From assembly GCA_964574605.1 (NCBI GenBank), contig CAZNOK010000126.1:1-15036 (forward strand): DNA of 15,036 nt. The letters are read 5' to 3'. The stretch is from CAIKAP01 sp964574605. GTDB lineage: Bacteria; Verrucomicrobiota; Verrucomicrobiia; Palsa-1439. The translations under genes were made by a program, and so were the position numbers. Below are positions 12,454 to 15,036 of the stretch, piece after piece (position 1 is the stretch's first letter; every line of letters begins with the position of its first letter). Below the pieces are notes generated by a model, which saw nothing but the letters and a program-made list of their open reading frames with translations, had not been told where the DNA came from and did no database searches.

Positions 12454-14024
12454 AATTGTCTCCAGACCACAAACTCGCCGGCGTCCTCGTGCCGGTGTTC
12501 GCGTTGCGCGGCAGCGGCGACCTCGGTATCGGCGACACCGTGGCCGTCAAGGAGATGATTGACTGGTGCGCGCAACACGGGTTCCGCGTCCTCCAGATGC
12601 TGCCCATCAACGAGACCGGCCCCGACCACTCGCCGTATAACGCCATCAGTTCGCTCGCGCTCGACCCGACCACCATCGCCTTCAATGAGCACGTCGCCGG
12701 CAGAGTGGAGACGGAAGGACCGGTGAATTACCGGAAGGTGAAGGCGCTGAAACAACAGTTGCTTCGCGCCGCATTCCCAAACGCCAAAGTGCCGGCCAGT
12801 TTCGCGAAGGCGAACCCGTGGCTCGACGACTACACGCTTTACCGCGCGCTGCTCGATGAGAACGGCGGCAACGACGACTGGGAATCGTGGCCCAAGGAAC
12901 AGCAATCGCCTGCCACCGTGCCGGCTGCGTTGTCGGAGAAGTTACAAGAGAGCCGGCGATTCTACGCCTACGTTCAATTCGTCGCCTACGAGCAATGGCG
13001 TGATGTGCGCCGCCACGCCGACGCGCGTGGCGTCGCGTTGATGGGCGACATCCCGTTCGGCGTCAGCCGCACCAGCGCCGATGTCTGGGCCAACCGCGAC
13101 CTCTTCGACTTGAAGTGGAGCGGCGGTGCGCCACCGGAAGAACATTTCCAACCGGACCCGTTCACCGCGAAGTGGGGCCAGAATTGGGGCATCCCACTCT
13201 ATCGTTGGGACGCGCACCGCCATCAGAAGTTCGCGTGGTGGAAACAACGCATCCGACAGACCAGCGACATCTTTCACATCTTCCGTATTGACCACGTGCT
13301 CGGTTTCTATCGCCTCTACGCGTTTCCGTGGCCGCCGCGCGAGAACGCCGCGCACTCCGACTACACCGGCAAACCGATGCCGCGTTTCTTCCAACACCCT
13401 GACGACACACCCGCGCACAAGAAGGCCAACTGCAAACAAGGCGAGTCGCTGCTGAAGATGATCCAACAAGCCGCCGGCGATACCGTGGTGGTCGCCGAAG
13501 ACCTCGGCGTCGTGCCGGACTACGTTCGCCCGAATTTGTTGAAGCTTGGCATTCCCGGCTTCAAGGTCCCGTATTGGGATCGCAATCCCGATTACACCTA
13601 CATTGACGGCGCGGAGTATCCGCGTCTGAGCATCGTCACGCCGGCCACGCACGACCACGACCCGCTCGTCACGCGCTGGCAACAGATGTGGCAGGCGCAC
13701 GATGACGCCCGCGCGAAACAGGACCACCACAACGCCTACGTCACGTGGCTCGAACTCCAGCGGTTTGTCGGCTGGGCCGGGCAGGACACGGAGAACATTC
13801 CGCGCGAGTTCACGCCGCAACTTCACGAAGCCTTCTGCCGTCGTGTCCTCGAATCCGAATCGTGGCTCGCCATCTTCATGATTACGGATGTCTTCGCCCA
13901 GCCGTTGCGATTCAACGTCCCCGGTTCCTTCGCTGAGACCAACTGGTCGGCTCGCATTACCTACGGCAACTCCGAGCTTTTCAAGCGCCTGATCCGCGAC
14001 ACCGGCCGCGCCAAAATAGCGTAA
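12450..14024 (+). CDS. malQ: 4-alpha-glucanotransferase (amylomaltase, GH77)
   Basis: 524 residues, the normal length of the short bacterial/plant-D-enzyme type. It transfers alpha-1,4-glucan segments in maltodextrin and glycogen turnover in the cytoplasm. GSGDLGIGD (21-29), LPINETGPDHSPY (51-63) and LMGDIPFGVSRTSADVW are classic GH77 blocks. The nucleophile is D281 in FRIDHVLGFYR, the acid/base E350 in VVAEDLGVVP, and the third acid D402 in ATHDHD. The start ATG overlaps the glycosyltransferase stop (ATGA), so the two are translationally coupled. The DUF1549 gene starts 26 nt after its stop. Confidence 0.95.
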   Translation: MKLSPDHKLAGVLVPVFALRGSGDLGIGDTVAVKEMIDWCAQHGFRVLQMLPINETGPDHSPYNAISSLALDPTTIAFNEHVAGRVETEGPVNYRKVKALKQQLLRAAFPNAKVPASFAKANPWLDDYTLYRALLDENGGNDDWESWPKEQQSPATVPAALSEKLQESRRFYAYVQFVAYEQWRDVRRHADARGVALMGDIPFGVSRTSADVWANRDLFDLKWSGGAPPEEHFQPDPFTAKWGQNWGIPLYRWDAHRHQKFAWWKQRIRQTSDIFHIFRIDHVLGFYRLYAFPWPPRENAAHSDYTGKPMPRFFQHPDDTPAHKKANCKQGESLLKMIQQAAGDTVVVAEDLGVVPDYVRPNLLKLGIPGFKVPYWDRNPDYTYIDGAEYPRLSIVTPATHDHDPLVTRWQQMWQAHDDARAKQDHHNAYVTWLELQRFVGWAGQDTENIPREFTPQLHEAFCRRVLESESWLAIFMITDVFAQPLRFNVPGSFAETNWSARITYGNSELFKRLIRDTGRAKIA

Positions 14025-14050
14025 CCTTTTGGCTTCCGCCGTGTTCTACT

Positions 14051-15036
14051 ATGATGACAATGCTCATGAGACTCGTTTTGTGGACAATGGCGCTCGTCCT
14101 GTGGGTCGCGGCTGCCTCGGCATCGCCGTTTGAGTCGCCGACCGCCACGACGGCGTTGACGCCGCTCGACAAGCTGGTCTTCAACCGCCTCCAACGCCTC
14201 GGCATCGCTCCGGCCAATTCTTGCTCAGACGCGGTGTTTGTGCGGCGTGTGTATCTCGACATGATCGGGACGTTGCCGACAGCGCAGGCGGCGCTCGATT
14301 TCATCGAGAACAAGGACCCGAATAAACGGTCGGTGTTGATCGAGCGGTTGTTCTTGCGCGAGGAGTTCGCCGACTACTGGGCGATGCGGTGGTGCGACCT
14401 GCTGCGGGTGAAGGCGGAGTTCCCGATCAATCTCTGGCCGAACGCCGCGCAAGCGTATCACCGCTGGATCCGCGCCTCCATCAAAGAGAACAAACCGTTC
14501 GACCAGTTCGCCCGCGAGTTGCTCACCGAGAGCGGCAGCAACTTCCGCGTGCCGCCCGTCAATTTCTATCGCGCGATGCAGAACCGCGACGCGAAGGGCA
14601 TCGCGCAGACCGTGGCTCTCACGTTCATGGGCGCGCGCGCCGACAAATGGCCGAAGGAACAGCTCGCCGGCATGGCGGGGTTCTTCTCACAGCTTGGCTA
14701 CAAATCCACGCTGGAGTGGAAGGAGGAAATCGTTTTCTTCGATCCGTCCAAGACCAACGCCGCCAAGAAAGCCACGTTCCCCGGCGGCGCGACCGTGGCG
14801 TTGAGCGGCGACCGCGATCCGCGCGAGGTGTTCGCCGACTGGCTGATCACGCCGCAGAACCCGTGGTTCACGCGCAACATCGCCAACCGGGTCTGGGCGT
14901 GGCTGTTTGGCCGCGGCATCGTTCAGGAGCCGGACGACATTCGCGACGACAATCCGCCGAGCAACCCCGAGTTGCTCGCCTACCTGCAAAACGAGCTGGT
15001 CAAGAGCCGCTACGATCTGTGGCATCTGTACCGGCT
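14051..15036 (+). CDS. DUF1549/DUF1553 (PSCyt2/PSD1-type) exported protein, 3' end cut by window edge
   Basis: 328 codons are visible with no stop before the window end. Residues 1 to about 25 are a signal peptide (LVLWTMALVLWVAAASAS). DUF1549 spans about 37-215, with VRRVYLDMIGTLPT and DQFARELLTESGS. DUF1553 begins about 257, with DPREVFADWLITPQNPWFTR, followed by VWAWLFGRGIVQEPDD. The family is abundant in Planctomycetes and Verrucomicrobia and is often linked to a c-type cytochrome domain; its biochemistry is poorly known. In place of the usual C-x-x-C-H-x-H-P stretch it reads TFMGARADKWPKEQ, so the Cys/His residues are missing. There is no Shine-Dalgarno. The start could also be one of the in-frame ATGs at 14054, 14060 or 14066. 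It lies 26 nt after malQ. Confidence 0.85.
   Translation, partial: MMTMLMRLVLWTMALVLWVAAASASPFESPTATTALTPLDKLVFNRLQRLGIAPANSCSDAVFVRRVYLDMIGTLPTAQAALDFIENKDPNKRSVLIERLFLREEFADYWAMRWCDLLRVKAEFPINLWPNAAQAYHRWIRASIKENKPFDQFARELLTESGSNFRVPPVNFYRAMQNRDAKGIAQTVALTFMGARADKWPKEQLAGMAGFFSQLGYKSTLEWKEEIVFFDPSKTNAAKKATFPGGATVALSGDRDPREVFADWLITPQNPWFTRNIANRVWAWLFGRGIVQEPDDIRDDNPPSNPELLAYLQNELVKSRYDLWHLYR

Noticed and set aside
1..15036. CRISPR arrays, tRNA or rRNA genes, insertion sequences
   Set aside because: No regularly spaced direct repeats, cloverleaf with a conserved T-loop, rRNA-like segments or transposase motifs were seen when reading both strands.

Overview
The window is GC-rich, densely coded bacterial chromosome. 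Long open frames antisense to real genes are common, many genes lack a clear Shine-Dalgarno sequence, and the right edge carries a DUF1549/DUF1553 (PSCyt2/PSD1-type) protein. That family is typical of the Planctomycetes-Verrucomicrobia-Chlamydiae group, so a member of Verrucomicrobiota or a relative is the best guess. This is inference: no rRNA or other phylogenetic marker is present.

Left third (1-4343, all minus strand). The order in transcription direction is a sugar-nucleotide epimerase/dehydratase, an unrecognised 83-residue conserved-looking protein, a 22-codon leader ORF, then pyrR, pyrB, pyrC and carA (carA cut by the window edge). The pyrimidine genes form one tight operon: leader-pyrR, pyrR-pyrB and pyrB-pyrC all meet in ATGA stop/start overlaps, and carA starts 1 nt after the pyrC stop. 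The best find lies just upstream of pyrR. A stem-loop with a CNGNGA hexaloop looks like a PyrR-binding RNA, and its 3' strand is the Shine-Dalgarno of the leader ORF. The leader ORF itself contains a GC-rich hairpin followed by six T residues and stops on the pyrR start codon. This fits a UMP/PyrR-controlled attenuator that works by blocking leader translation.

Middle (4344-9173, plus strand). A secreted clan GH-A-like glycoside hydrolase, with a carbohydrate-binding-like domain inserted between its two candidate catalytic glutamates, is followed by purB, purS and purQ. The 65-nt gap between purS and purQ holds two inverted REP units, each a GTAG head plus hairpin (a BIME). The glutaredoxin gene (minus strand) converges on purQ, and both genes stop in a shared CTAG.

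Right (9483-15036, plus strand). serA (long form with ACT domain, GTG start) is followed by a family-4-like glycosyltransferase, malQ (4-alpha-glucanotransferase, ATGA-overlapped) and the truncated DUF1549/DUF1553 protein. This last protein lacks the Cys/His-rich stretch usual for its family.

Functionally the window combines de novo pyrimidine synthesis (pyrB, pyrC, carA under PyrR), de novo purine synthesis (purB, purS, purQ, with no purL here), serine synthesis and carbohydrate genes. Several first-in-unit genes have a promoter-like -10 box 6-11 nt before the ATG and no Shine-Dalgarno, suggesting leaderless or near-leaderless mRNAs. No tRNA, rRNA, insertion sequence or CRISPR array was seen. 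No gene-free stretch exceeds about 300 bases; the longest is 4344-4536, which holds a 16-bp inverted repeat and promoter-like sequences.
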